Shown one piece after another: positions 38,660 to 48,018 of a DNA stretch of 62,240 nucleotides (positions within the stretch are counted from its first letter, which is position 1; each line of letters starts with the position of its first letter). The translations under genes and the position numbers were made by a program. Source of the DNA: an uncultured Alphaproteobacteria bacterium (GTDB lineage Bacteria > Pseudomonadota > Alphaproteobacteria > HIMB59 > GCA-002718135); NCBI GenBank assembly GCA_902603095.1, contig CACKTS010000004.1, forward strand, positions 1 through 62,240. Reading direction: 5' to 3'. The notes under the pieces are model-generated. The model was not told where the DNA came from, did not search any database, and was given only the letters and a program-made list of their open reading frames with translations.

Positions 38660-39672
38660 GAAGAATTAAGTTTTTTATGAAGATCTTTAGATGAAGTTGT
38701 ATATCGAAATACATTTTTTTTATCAGGAAAACAATATTTAAAACATTCTTGAGCCATTAAAGCCGCTTCATGAAAACCTGATAATATTAACTTTAACTTG
38801 CCTGGATATGTATTGATATCCCCAATAGCAAATATTGAAGGCTCTGAAGTTTCAAATTTTTCAGTGTCTACCTTTATTAAATTTTCATCTAATTTTAATC
38901 CCCAATCAGCTATTGGACCAAGTTCCATTTTTAAACCAAAAAAAGGTAATAAAAAATCAACTTCATAATTTTTTATTTCTTCATTGTTTTTAACAACAAC
39001 TTTTATTTTATCATTTTTTAATTCTTCAATATTTTGTATCTGACCTATTGAAAAATTAATTTTCTTTTCTTCTTCTAATTTAAGCATTTTGGAAACTGAG
39101 TCAGGAGCTGCTTTAAATTCTTTTCTTCTATGGATTAAAGTCACATCAGCAATTTTAGATAATTCATTTGTCCAATCTAAAGCTGAATCTCCTCCACCAG
39201 CAATAAGTAATTTACCTCCCTTAAAATTAGACTTATCCCTAATTGCATAAAAAATATTCTTTTCTTCTAAATGATCAATATTTTGTAATGGAATCCTTCG
39301 TGGAACAAAACTTCCAGCACCTCCAGCTATAACTATACATTTGGACTGAATTTTTTTATTTATACTTGTTTCAACAAGCCATTCATTTGATTCGAGTTTA
39401 GTTATCTTTTCAACTTGTTGGCTTAAGTGATAAACTGGCTTAAATGGTTTCGCTTGTGCTATTAGATCATCAGTAAGTTCTTGCCCAGTAATGCTTATTC
39501 TAGATGGAATGTCATAAATTGGCTTTTCTGGATACAATTCTGCACATTGACCACCTGGTTTATCTAGATTATCAATAATATGACATGAAATATTTAATAA
39601 TCCTAGTTCAAAAATTGCAAATAAGCCCACAGGTCCGGCACCAATAATTATAACATCAGTTTTTTCAATCAT
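38656..39672 (-). CDS. Ferredoxin--NADP(+) reductase, thioredoxin-reductase-like
   Basis: A 338-residue flavoenzyme that passes electrons between NADPH and ferredoxin. The FAD site is VIIIGAGPVGLFAI (from about residue 7) and the NADPH site LIAGGGDSALDW; the CxxC of thioredoxin reductase is missing, which marks the FNR subgroup. I chose ATG 39672 (MIEKTDV); the frame runs on to 39747 across the ctaA start. It is coupled to the ferredoxin gene. It diverges from ctaA by 51 bp. Confidence 0.92.
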   Translation of the reverse strand: MIEKTDVIIIGAGPVGLFAIFELGLLNISCHIIDNLDKPGGQCAELYPEKPIYDIPSRISITGQELTDDLIAQAKPFKPVYHLSQQVEKITKLESNEWLVETSINKKIQSKCIVIAGGAGSFVPRRIPLQNIDHLEEKNIFYAIRDKSNFKGGKLLIAGGGDSALDWTNELSKIADVTLIHRRKEFKAAPDSVSKMLKLEEEKKINFSIGQIQNIEELKNDKIKVVVKNNEEIKNYEVDFLLPFFGLKMELGPIADWGLKLDENLIKVDTEKFETSEPSIFAIGDINTYPGKLKLILSGFHEAALMAQECFKYCFPDKKNVFRYTTSSKDLHKKLNSS

Positions 39673-39723
39673 GGTATTTAAATAACAAAATTTCTTACTA
39701 TTTCTATATAATATATTAATTTT

Positions 39724-40770
39724 ATGCAATTTACCGAGATAAAACAAAACTATTATAGCTCAGTTATGCTGTGGCTGATTTTATTGTCAATTATGGTGTT
39801 TTTGATAATCATTATTGGTGGTTTAACAAGATTAACAGACTCAGGATTATCAATGGTAGATTGGCAACCATTGCTTGGAACTATTCCTCCACTAAATTTT
39901 AGTCAATGGATGGAGGTTTTTGATAAATATAAATTAACTCCTGAATTTATTTACGTTAATAAAAATATGGAACTTGAAGAATTCAAATTTATTTTTTGGT
40001 GGGAATGGTTTCATAGATTTTTTGCAAGATTAATAGGAATTGTTTTTGTTTTTCCTTTCTTTTACTTCTTTTATAAAAAATATTTAAATAATTTTTTTTA
40101 CAAAAGATTTGCCATCTTATTTTGCTTAGGTTTACTTCAAGCATTTGTTGGTTGGTGGATGGTAAAAAGTGGTTTGGTTAATGATCCTTATGTTAGTCAA
40201 TATAGGCTAACATTTCATTTAATGAATGCTGTAATAATTTACAGTTTATTACTTTGGACATGTATAGAATATTATTATTTTAAAAGTATGCGTTTTACAT
40301 CACATTTTTATAGTAAGGAATTTTGGATATTTTTATCTATTATATTAGTCTTTTTGACAATTCTAAGTGGTGGTTTTATGGCAGGTTCTCATGCTGGACA
40401 ATCGTTTAACACTTACCCATTTATGAATGGAAAATTCATACCAGATGATATTTATCTTGCAGATTTAGGAATTTTAAATATTTTTGAAAATGTTGTAACT
40501 ATAAATTTTAATCATAGATGGCTTGGTACTAGCACTTTTATTTATACCTTTTTACTTTTTACCTATTTAATATTTAACAATTTTATAAAAATACCAATTA
40601 AAATTATTACATTAGTTTTAGTAGTTTTAACATTGCAGTTCATACTTGGTATAATGGCATTATTGTCAAATGTTGCTATAGAGTATGGAAGCTTGCATCA
40701 AACAAATTCAATTATTTTACTATCAGTTCTTTTATTTGCTTATTTCAAAACAAAATTAAATATAGGATAA
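39724..40770 (+). CDS. ctaA: Heme A synthase
   Basis: Oxidises the methyl group of heme O to make heme A for cytochrome c oxidase. The 348-residue protein has about eight membrane helices, with conserved GGLTRLTDSGLSMVDW after the first helix, WWEWFHRFFAR, and later GGFMAGSHAGQSFNT and FNHRWLG. These are the COX15-type (alphaproteobacterial) features, with the histidine ligands visible. A ferredoxin and its reductase lie divergently upstream, matching the electron supply known for mitochondrial Cox15. Confidence 0.95.
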   Translation: MQFTEIKQNYYSSVMLWLILLSIMVFLIIIIGGLTRLTDSGLSMVDWQPLLGTIPPLNFSQWMEVFDKYKLTPEFIYVNKNMELEEFKFIFWWEWFHRFFARLIGIVFVFPFFYFFYKKYLNNFFYKRFAILFCLGLLQAFVGWWMVKSGLVNDPYVSQYRLTFHLMNAVIIYSLLLWTCIEYYYFKSMRFTSHFYSKEFWIFLSIILVFLTILSGGFMAGSHAGQSFNTYPFMNGKFIPDDIYLADLGILNIFENVVTINFNHRWLGTSTFIYTFLLFTYLIFNNFIKIPIKIITLVLVVLTLQFILGIMALLSNVAIEYGSLHQTNSIILLSVLLFAYFKTKLNIG

Positions 40771-40960
40771 TATTTACTATTTCAGAAAAATGATTAATAA
40801 TTATAGCTTTCCAAAAAATATTAAAAAATTGTTACAATTCCTAAAATAGTAGAATGAAAAGGCTTTTAAAATATAAAAACATTTGCATTTGGTAAAAAAA
40901 ACTGGATTACTTAGCAAATATTTCATATTTATGGGACAGATCAAAACTAAAAATTAAATT

Positions 40961-41644
40961 ATGAGATATTTTATTATAGCCATTTTTTTAATATTTTTCA
41001 ATTTACCTATATTAGCTCAGGTATTTCCAATACCTGAAGATATGGAGGTGAGTTTTGATGTAATAAGAAAAAATAAAGTTATTGGCAATTTAACTACTAA
41101 ATTTGAAATAAATGAAGAAAATATCATTTTACATTCAGTTCTAGATATTGAAGTAAAAGTTTTATTTATTCCTGCTTATAAATTTTTTCAAGAAACAAGA
41201 GAAACTTGGATAGGAGATAATTTTATATCAATTGATGGTTTTACTGATTTTGAAGATGATAGAGAATATAAAATAGATGGTAAAGATGAAGATGGTTTTT
41301 TTAAAGTTACTGGAATGGATGGATTATTAGAATTAGATGAAAAGATTATTCCCCTCAATTATTGGAATAAGAAAATGCTTAAAGAAAAAGAGGTTTTTGA
41401 TACACAAAAAGGAATTGTAAGAACAATTGATGTAGAAAAATTAGAAAATGAAGAAATTGAAATTAATAATTTAAAGATTAATGCAGAAAAGTATATTTTT
41501 AATGCTTCAATAAATCCAAAAGATAAAGGTCCATTTCCAGAATATTTATTATGGTATCACAATGATGAACTAATTAAAATGGAATTTAAAAATCCAAAAG
41601 ATAAAAAAACTATAATTATCTTAAGAAATGACTGGAATTTATAA
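40961..41644 (+). CDS. Exported DUF6134-like protein
   Basis: A 227-residue protein with a signal peptide (hydrophobic 3-17, likely cleavage after LAQ near residue 20). The rest is strand-rich: VSFDVIRKNKVIGNLTTKFE at the N-terminus and TWIGDNFISIDGFTD in the middle. This matches my memory of DUF6134 periplasmic proteins. Function unknown. It follows a 190-bp gap after ctaA, which holds nothing clear beyond an AATTG-TTA-CAATT repeat. It abuts the SDR gene. Confidence 0.7.
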   Translation: MRYFIIAIFLIFFNLPILAQVFPIPEDMEVSFDVIRKNKVIGNLTTKFEINEENIILHSVLDIEVKVLFIPAYKFFQETRETWIGDNFISIDGFTDFEDDREYKIDGKDEDGFFKVTGMDGLLELDEKIIPLNYWNKKMLKEKEVFDTQKGIVRTIDVEKLENEEIEINNLKINAEKYIFNASINPKDKGPFPEYLLWYHNDELIKMEFKNPKDKKTIIILRNDWNL

Positions 41645-42406
41645 GTGCAAAAAACAATATGGATTACAGGAGGGTCTTCAGGAATTGGTTTTGCTACTGC
41701 AAAAAAATTTTTACAAAATAATTGGGTTGTGATTATTAGTTCAAGTAATCTTGAGAAATTAGAAAAAGCAAAAAAAAATATCAACAATGAAAATAATATT
41801 AAAAATCTTCATGTATTAAAATGTGATATAACAAATAAAATTGAAGTAAAAAATACAATTACTTTAATAGAAGAAAAAATTGGTAAAATAAATATAGCTC
41901 TTTTAAATGCAGCAGCTTACTCTCCAAATAAAAATCAGGAATTTGATATAGAAAATTATGAGTTACTTATTAATGTTAATTTGAAAGGAACACTTTACTG
42001 CATAAATATTCTTAAAGATTTTATGAAAAATAGAAACAATACTATAGCAATAGTATCTTCACCCATAGGTTATAGAGGTTGGCCAACATCAGGAGCTTAC
42101 GGGATGACCAAAGCTGCTCAACTAAACCTTTCAGAAAGCTTATTTTTTGATTTTAAAAAAATAAAAATAAAAATTAAAGTAATAAATCCTGGATTTATTG
42201 ATACTGAAGCAACTAGATTAAATTCTTTTAAAATGCCCTTTTTAAAATCTGCCGATTTCGCAGCTGATAAAATTTATAATGGACTAGTATTCAAAAACAA
42301 TTTTGAAATTTATTTTCCTTTTTTAGTTGTTTATTTTGTTAAAATATTAAGAATACTTCCATATCGTTTATACTTTTATATATGGAAAAAATTAGGAAAT
42401 TTTTAA
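41645..42406 (+). CDS. Short-chain dehydrogenase/reductase
   Basis: A 253-residue NAD(P)-dependent oxidoreductase. The cofactor motif is TGGSSGIG (residues 8-15), LNAAAY is the NAG-like element, and YGMTK is the catalytic YxxxK. The start is GTG, directly after the stop of the DUF6134 gene. The C-terminus is hydrophobic (FLVVYFVKILRILPYRLYF), suggesting membrane association, as in some lipid-acting SDRs. Substrate unknown. It ends on a TTAA shared with pfkA. Confidence 0.85.
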   Translation: MQKTIWITGGSSGIGFATAKKFLQNNWVVIISSSNLEKLEKAKKNINNENNIKNLHVLKCDITNKIEVKNTITLIEEKIGKINIALLNAAAYSPNKNQEFDIENYELLINVNLKGTLYCINILKDFMKNRNNTIAIVSSPIGYRGWPTSGAYGMTKAAQLNLSESLFFDFKKIKIKIKVINPGFIDTEATRLNSFKMPFLKSADFAADKIYNGLVFKNNFEIYFPFLVVYFVKILRILPYRLYFYIWKKLGNF

Positions 42407-43488
42407 TTAATATCTCCAATATATATTCCTAAAGCTGTAGCTACTTCAATTAATGGATCGTTCTTACTTAAAGTTTGTGATTTCCCAGCAATATCATTTA
42501 ATGAAACATCTTTAACACTTCTATCTTGCCATACAACAACTCTATTAAATTTACCATTAGCAATTAAATCTACTGCTTTTACACCAAAAGCACTTGCTAT
42601 TAATCTATCTCTATGGGTGGGTTGAGCACCTCTTTGTACATGACCTAAAACAGTTACACGTGTTTCGGCATCAGTAAGTTTATAAATTTTATCACCTAAA
42701 TAAGATCCAATACCACCTAACCTTACTTCCCCATCTACAAACTTCACAGTTGCTTTTTTTCCATCTTCTTTCTTAACAGCTTCTGCTACAACAATTAAAG
42801 CATGGTTTCTTCCTTCACCTCTTATTTTTTCAATATGCTTTGCTATTCCTTTAATTGAATATGGTATTTCTGGGATAAGTATAACATCAGCTCCACCAGC
42901 TATTCCTGCATTTAAAGCTATATGTCCTGCATCTCTTCCCATAACTTCTAAAATCATTGCTCTTCTATGACTAGCTGCAGTTGGTTGTAACATATCAAGT
43001 GCATTTGTAGCTACATCAACAGCTGTATCATAACCTATAGATAGCTCATTATGTTTTACATCATTGTCAATTGTTTTAGGTATGCCAATAAAGTTTATAT
43101 TTCCTTTTTTAGTTAAAGATTGCAATAATTTTAGACTTCCATCTCCACCTATACCAATTAGAGCATCTAATTCTAATTTTTTAAAACTATCAATAATAAG
43201 GTCTGAAATTTCAATTTCTTTTCCACTTCTAGTTATTTTACCAAATGGTTTGCCTTTATTATTTGATCCTAAGAAAGTTCCTCCCATCCTCAATAAATTT
43301 CCATCAAAATTTGAGGTTTTTAACTCTACAACATCAATCGGATCTTTCATTAAGCCTAAAGTTCCATCTCTAAGTCCATATACTTGCCATCCATACTGAT
43401 TAATTGCTCTAAGGGTTACAGCTCTAATTACTGCATTTAGTCCGGCACAGTCTCCGCCACTTGTTAAAATACCTATTCTTTTTACCAC
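42403..43488 (-). CDS. pfkA: 6-phosphofructokinase, mixed Gly/Lys signature
   Basis: Phosphorylates fructose 6-phosphate, the committed step of EMP glycolysis. Family motifs are GILTSGGDCAGLNA at the N-terminus, GGDGS (114-118) and PKTIDND (137-143). The Gly at 117 is the ATP-type residue of GGDGS, while the Lys at 138 is typical of PPi-dependent enzymes; this mix is known from ATP-using PFKs of plant or trypanosome type, so ATP is the likelier donor. The start is GTG. A pyruvate kinase lies at 53350. Confidence 0.92.
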   Translation of the reverse strand: MVKRIGILTSGGDCAGLNAVIRAVTLRAINQYGWQVYGLRDGTLGLMKDPIDVVELKTSNFDGNLLRMGGTFLGSNNKGKPFGKITRSGKEIEISDLIIDSFKKLELDALIGIGGDGSLKLLQSLTKKGNINFIGIPKTIDNDVKHNELSIGYDTAVDVATNALDMLQPTAASHRRAMILEVMGRDAGHIALNAGIAGGADVILIPEIPYSIKGIAKHIEKIRGEGRNHALIVVAEAVKKEDGKKATVKFVDGEVRLGGIGSYLGDKIYKLTDAETRVTVLGHVQRGAQPTHRDRLIASAFGVKAVDLIANGKFNRVVVWQDRSVKDVSLNDIAGKSQTLSKNDPLIEVATALGIYIGDIN

Positions 43489-43532
43489 GACGAGCTTATA
43501 TACTATTATTTTATAAGATATATTTATTTTTA

Positions 43533-43733
43533 ATGATTGATTCCAATAAATTGATTGAAAAGCTTAAAGAGCTAGAGCAGGAACATTCCGATCTTGATCA
43601 AATATTAATTCAGTTACAAGAAAAGCATACAGTTGATTTTTTACAAATACAAAGATTAAAAAAAAGAAAATTAGCACTTAAGGATAAAATTACACATATA
43701 AAAAATGATTTAGAACCAGATAATATAGCTTAA
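43533..43733 (+). CDS. DUF465 (YdcH family) small coiled-coil protein
   Basis: A 66-residue helical protein: MIDSNKLIEKLKELEQEH, then LDQILIQLQEKHTVDFLQIQ and RLKKRKLALKDKI. This is the DUF465 pattern, an antiparallel two-helix coiled coil of unknown function. The start at ATG 43533 is chosen over an in-frame extension to 43461 that overlaps pfkA. It diverges from pfkA by 44 bp and shares TTAA with the COQ9-like gene. Confidence 0.87.
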   Translation: MIDSNKLIEKLKELEQEHSDLDQILIQLQEKHTVDFLQIQRLKKRKLALKDKITHIKNDLEPDNIA

Positions 43734-44371
43734 TTAAAATTTTTTATAATTTTTAAAATATTTGGAAAATTTTTTTTAAAAAGTTTCATTTTTAATTTTA
43801 ATTCAGGAATTTTGGCAACTCTTTTTAAATTAATATCTATGATTTCCTCTAATTTTTCATGATCATTGTTGTTAAAAAAAAATAGAATAACTCTAGTATA
43901 AATACCAGCTAAAATTAATCTTTTTGTATAATAATTAAAATCAGTTGAAGTATCACCTGCGATGATCCAAATTTTATTAACAGATTTGTAAAGCTGACTT
44001 GAAATAGAAAAGTTTTTTTTTGGAAGAAGTATATTTAAAAATATTTTTCTATAAAAATCTTTTTCTTTATTCATTAAAAAAATTTTGCAAAGTAATATTT
44101 TTTTTATCCTTTTGTGAAGAGGTAATGTTATTAAATTTAATTTTTTACAATAATTTTCAAGATCATTATTTAGTTGATCCAATGTAAATTTTATAATGTC
44201 ACTATTACCTTGAGGGAATAAAAGGTGTATTTCATTTTCATTAATATTATAATCATTTGATAAAATTTTAATTGTATCAAAACTTAATCCTTTTTTATTT
44301 ATAGTTTTTTTAAACAATTTTAATATTTCTAATCTTTTATTTAAAAGAAATTTATTTTGATTCTTTAACAT
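43730..44371 (-). CDS. COQ9-like protein
   Basis: A 213-residue helical protein of the COQ9 family, which binds lipids and assists ubiquinone ring modification in mitochondria. The family signature appears as AGDTSTDFNYYTKRLILAGIY (about residues 137-157). The N-terminal TetR-like helices precede it. It lies downstream of def, overlapping by 20 bases. With ubiG and the ABC1 kinase elsewhere here it fits the ubiquinone pathway. Confidence 0.85.
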   Translation of the reverse strand: MLKNQNKFLLNKRLEILKLFKKTINKKGLSFDTIKILSNDYNINENEIHLLFPQGNSDIIKFTLDQLNNDLENYCKKLNLITLPLHKRIKKILLCKIFLMNKEKDFYRKIFLNILLPKKNFSISSQLYKSVNKIWIIAGDTSTDFNYYTKRLILAGIYTRVILFFFNNNDHEKLEEIIDINLKRVAKIPELKLKMKLFKKNFPNILKIIKNFN

Positions 44372-44888
44372 TATTATTTTTCCAAAACTTTTCTATTTCA
44401 TCTGAATAACCAAATGCACTTTTATGAGCTAATCTAGATGTGTATAATATTCCATTAAGATGATCAAATTCATGCTGAATCACTCTTGCATGAATCCCTT
44501 CAACTTCTTTAGAAATTTTATTACCATTTATATCTAATGCAGAATATTTTATCTTTTTATATCTTCTAACTAATCCCAACATATCAGGTATAGAAAGACA
44601 TCCTTCCCAGTCATCCTCTGTTTCATCTGTTATTTTTTCAACAATTGGATTTATTAATACTGAAATTTTAATATTTTCATTTTCTTCAATTTCAGGTTCC
44701 CTTAAGATAAACATTTTGTAACTTAAATGAACTTGTGGTGCTGCCAGACCTATTCCATTAGAATCAATCATAGTCTCCGACATATCAAAGACTATTTTTT
44801 TTAGATCAATACTTGATAAATCATTAATTTCATTTGTTTTTTTAATTAAAACAGGATGACCTAATTTTGCTATTTTTAAGATTGCCAC
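44352..44888 (-). CDS. def: Peptide deformylase
   Basis: Metalloenzyme that removes the formyl group from new proteins. All three motifs are intact: GIGLAAPQ (45-52), EGCLS (96-100, metal-binding Cys98) and QHEFDH (138-143). The start is GTG at 44888. At 178 residues it is typical. It diverges from rpsU by about 98 bp. No fmt gene is adjacent, although def-fmt is the common pairing. Confidence 0.95.
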   Translation of the reverse strand: MAILKIAKLGHPVLIKKTNEINDLSSIDLKKIVFDMSETMIDSNGIGLAAPQVHLSYKMFILREPEIEENENIKISVLINPIVEKITDETEDDWEGCLSIPDMLGLVRRYKKIKYSALDINGNKISKEVEGIHARVIQHEFDHLNGILYTSRLAHKSAFGYSDEIEKFWKNNNVKESK

Positions 44889-44938
44889 ATTTAATATATA
44901 GTCATTATGAACGGATATACCAATTCTTTTATAAATAT

Positions 44939-44968
44939 TTGAACATTTGCATAAATTTCAACTATGTG
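44939..44968 (+). promoter_or_regulatory. Candidate promoter of rpsU
   Basis: TTGAAC (44939-44944) and TATGTG (44963-44968) are 18 bases apart and end 18 bases before the rpsU ATG. The -35 box is good and the -10 box fair. This is a by-eye match only. Confidence 0.3.
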
Positions 44969-44986
44969 TTAAATGCTCATCAAATT

Positions 44987-45184
44987 ATGACACTACAAGT
45001 TAATGTAAAAGATAATAATATTGAACAAGCTCTTAGAAGTCTTAAAAAAAAGATGCAAAGAGAAGGTCTTTATAAAGAAATGAAACTAAGAAAACATTTT
45101 GAAAAACCATGTTTAAAAAGAGCTAGAGAAAAAGAAGAAAATATTCGAAGAGCAAGAAAAACAGCAAGAAGAAATAATATTTAA
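44987..45184 (+). CDS. rpsU: Ribosomal protein S21
   Basis: A 65-residue small-subunit protein: [22 protein letters not shown], then [13 protein letters not shown] and an Arg-rich tail. I chose ATG 44987; the open frame from 44867 overlaps def and is not part of S21. Genes for S21 often lie next to COQ9-like genes in alphaproteobacteria; here def lies between. It shares TTAA with pntB. Confidence 0.95.
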   Translation: MTLQVNVKDNNIEQALRSLKKKMQREGLYKEMKLRKHFEKPCLKRAREKEENIRRARKTARRNNI

Positions 45185-46572
45185 CCCAAACTTTTAACTA
45201 TATCCTCACACATCTTTTTAGCATCACCAAATAACATAGTTGTGTTATCTCTATAAAAAAGTTCGTTATCTACACCAGAGTAACCCGTAGCCATTGACCT
45301 TTTTATAAATAAAACAGTTTGAGATTTTTCAACATCCAATATTGGCATTCCATAAATTGGTGAAGATTTATCTGTTTTTGCTGCAGGATTTGTTACATCA
45401 TTAGCACCAATTACAAAAGAAACTTCTGTCATAGGAAAATCATGGTTAATTTCTTCTAATTCTAAAACTTCTTCATATTCTACATTTGCTTCTGCTAATA
45501 ATACATTCATGTGACCTGGCATTCTTCCGGCTACTGGATGAATAGCATATCTAACATTTATACCTTCATTTTTTAGAATATCACCCATTTCTCTTAAAGC
45601 ATGTTGTGCTTGTGCAACTGCCATACCATATCCGGGTACTATGATAACTGAGTCAGCATTCTTTAAAACGTAAGCTGCATCTTCAGCATTGCCTTGTTTT
45701 ACAACTTTATCAGAATTGTTTGAAGATGAACTAGCAGATTGTTCACCGCCAAAACCTCCCAAAACAACACTTATAATTGATCTATTCATTCCTTTACTCA
45801 TTATGTAACTAAGAATAGCCCCAGAAGCACCTACAAGTGCACCAGTAATAATAAGTAAATTGTTACTTAAAGTGAAACCAATGCCACAAGCAGCCCAACC
45901 AGAATAGGAGTTTAACATAGATACTACCACTGGCATGTCAGCACCACCAATAGGTATAACAACTAAAAAACCAAGTAAGATTGAAGCTAAAACTATAGAC
46001 CAGAAAATTGTTGGGGACTGGTTTCTTACAAATAAAAAAATAAGAATAATAATAAATATTAAAATTAAAGCATTAACAGTATGCTGAAAATTAAATACAA
46101 TAGGTTTACCAGACACAGTACCTTGAAGTTTTCCAAAAGCCAAAACAGATCCAGAAAATGTAATAGCTCCAATAAAAGTTCCTATGCTCATTTCAATTAA
46201 GCTACTCATTCCAATTGATCCAATACTGCCAATTCCAAAAGCTTCAGGATCATAAAAAGCTGCAGCTGCAACAAAAACAGCAGCTATACCTACTAAGCTA
46301 TGGAAAGCTGCAACCAATTGGGGAAGAGCAGTCATCTCTATCCTTAAAGCAATAAATGTACCAATTGCTCCTCCAACTAAAATTGCAGAACCTATTTCAA
46401 CATAGCTAAGTACAGATTTAAACATAAGTGTAGTAATAATTGCAATAATCATACCAACTACCCCAAATATATTACCTAATCGAGATGACTCTGGATGTGA
46501 TAAACCTCTAAGGGCAAAAATAAATAGTAGAGCTGATACAAGATATAAAATTGCAACTATGTTAGGTGACAT
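45181..46572 (-). CDS. pntB: NAD(P) transhydrogenase subunit beta
   Basis: Carries the NADP-binding domain III and most of the membrane proton channel of the transhydrogenase. The 463 residues begin with about nine helices; [20 protein letters not shown] and [18 protein letters not shown] form the NADP site, and [13 protein letters not shown] follows. It makes NADPH from NADH using the proton gradient. It comes three bases after the alpha-2 gene. Confidence 0.96.
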   Translation of the reverse strand: MSPNIVAILYLVSALLFIFALRGLSHPESSRLGNIFGVVGMIIAIITTLMFKSVLSYVEIGSAILVGGAIGTFIALRIEMTALPQLVAAFHSLVGIAAVFVAAAAFYDPEAFGIGSIGSIGMSSLIEMSIGTFIGAITFSGSVLAFGKLQGTVSGKPIVFNFQHTVNALILIFIIILIFLFVRNQSPTIFWSIVLASILLGFLVVIPIGGADMPVVVSMLNSYSGWAACGIGFTLSNNLLIITGALVGASGAILSYIMSKGMNRSIISVVLGGFGGEQSASSSSNNSDKVVKQGNAEDAAYVLKNADSVIIVPGYGMAVAQAQHALREMGDILKNEGINVRYAIHPVAGRMPGHMNVLLAEANVEYEEVLELEEINHDFPMTEVSFVIGANDVTNPAAKTDKSSPIYGMPILDVEKSQTVLFIKRSMATGYSGVDNELFYRDNTTMLFGDAKKMCEDIVKSLG

Positions 46573-46575
46573 TTA

Positions 46576-46890
46576 TTAAGCCTTTTTTTGTTTTTTTGGT
46601 TTCTTTTTAAACATTGATAACATGCGGTATGTAACTATAAAACCTCCAAAAATATTTACTGATGCAAGCACTACAGCAATAATTCCAAAAATTTTTGAAG
46701 TTTCATAACCAAGAGGCCCAGCTGCAAGAATAGCCCCAACAATAATAACACTTGAAATAGCATTTGTTACTCCCATTAGGGGGCTATGTAAAGCAGGTGT
46801 TACTGACCAAACAACGTAGTAACCAATTATGCATGCTAAAAAAAATACAGTTAAACCAATTACAAATATTTCTGAACTATGAGCTTCCAT
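46576..46890 (-). CDS. pntAB: NAD(P) transhydrogenase subunit alpha, membrane part
   Basis: A 104-residue protein with about three helices, corresponding to the membrane domain at the end of E. coli PntA but here a separate gene, as in Rhodospirillum rubrum. Key segment: GYYVVWSVTPALHSPLMGVTNAIS. The C-terminus is Lys-rich. It starts one base before the pntAA stop, so the set pntAA-pntAB-pntB is one operon. Confidence 0.94.
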   Translation of the reverse strand: MEAHSSEIFVIGLTVFFLACIIGYYVVWSVTPALHSPLMGVTNAISSVIIVGAILAAGPLGYETSKIFGIIAVVLASVNIFGGFIVTYRMLSMFKKKPKKQKKA

Positions 46891-48012
46891 TTATTTAAAT
46901 TGTTCCAATCTTAGTGAGCCATTTTCAGTTAAAACTACTGCATTTACAATTTCATCTTCCCAATCAAGACTAATTTCATTTTTTTCTTTATTTACAATTA
47001 AACTCAAAAAATTAAAAATATTTTTTGAATATAATGCTGATGCATCTTTTGCTACTCTACCAGGTACATTGGCATATCCTAAAATCTTTACCCCTTTATG
47101 ATCTATAACCTTGCCCAATTCACTTAAAGGGCAGTTTCCACCTGCCTCAACAGCTAGATCTACAACAACTGAACCAGGAACCATTGATTCAACCATATCT
47201 TGTGAAATTAATGTAGGTGCAGTTTTACCTGGTATTAAAGCAGTACAAATAACAATATCTTGTTTAGCAATTGTTTCTGCTATTAGTTTAGCTTGTTTTC
47301 TTTTATAATCTTCACTCATTTCTTTAGCATATCCACCTTCTGTTTCGCCAATTGAACCCTCTTCTTCGTCTACCATAATAAATTTTCCACCAAGACTTTC
47401 TACTTGTTCTTTAGTAGCACTTCTAACATCTGTTGCTGAAACTATAGCACCTAATCTTTTAGCAGTAGCTATTGCTTGTAGTCCAGCTACGCCAACTCCC
47501 AAAACCATAACTTTTGCAGGATTGACACGTCCAGCTGCTGTCATCATCATTGGAAAGGCTTTTCCAAATTGTTCCGCAGCATCAATAACACTTCTATAAC
47601 CAGCTAAATTTGCCTGAGATGACAAAACATCCATACTTTGAGCTCTACTTATTCTTGGAATCAGCTCCATGCAGCAAGAGATAATTTTTTTATTATTTAA
47701 GTTATTAAGATATTTTTTATTTTCATAAGGATTTAAGATTCCTATTAAAACAGATTCTTGTTTAAGATTATTTAAATCATTTTCTTCAGGAAGTCTTACA
47801 CATAAACAGATATCAGAATTTAAACATTCTTTCCTTGATACAATTTTTGCACCACTCTCTAAATATAATTCGTTAGGATAGCCTGAAGTAATTCCAGCAC
47901 CGTCTTCAACTAAAACATCTAAATTTAAACGTTGAAACATTTTTATTAAGTCTGGTGTTAGTGAGACTCTGTTTTCATTGATATTTTGTTCTTTTAAAAC
48001 TGCTATCTGCAT
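46891..48012 (-). CDS. pntAA: NAD(P) transhydrogenase subunit alpha, NAD-binding part
   Basis: The soluble NAD(H)-binding domain I, 373 residues, separate from the membrane part. Motifs: MQIAVLKEQNINENRVSLTP at the start, the Rossmann loop VLGVGVAGLQAIATAKRLGA, the mobile-loop region and the end EDEIVNAVVLTENGSL. It lies six bases downstream of the ABC1 kinase gene. Confidence 0.95.
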   Translation of the reverse strand: MQIAVLKEQNINENRVSLTPDLIKMFQRLNLDVLVEDGAGITSGYPNELYLESGAKIVSRKECLNSDICLCVRLPEENDLNNLKQESVLIGILNPYENKKYLNNLNNKKIISCCMELIPRISRAQSMDVLSSQANLAGYRSVIDAAEQFGKAFPMMMTAAGRVNPAKVMVLGVGVAGLQAIATAKRLGAIVSATDVRSATKEQVESLGGKFIMVDEEEGSIGETEGGYAKEMSEDYKRKQAKLIAETIAKQDIVICTALIPGKTAPTLISQDMVESMVPGSVVVDLAVEAGGNCPLSELGKVIDHKGVKILGYANVPGRVAKDASALYSKNIFNFLSLIVNKEKNEISLDWEDEIVNAVVLTENGSLRLEQFK

Positions 48013-48018
48013 AAGGTT

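Noticed and set aside
40827-40839. AATTG-TTA-CAATT inverted repeat in the gap before the DUF6134 gene
   Set aside because: Short and AT-rich; no promoter or regulator ties to it, so chance is enough.
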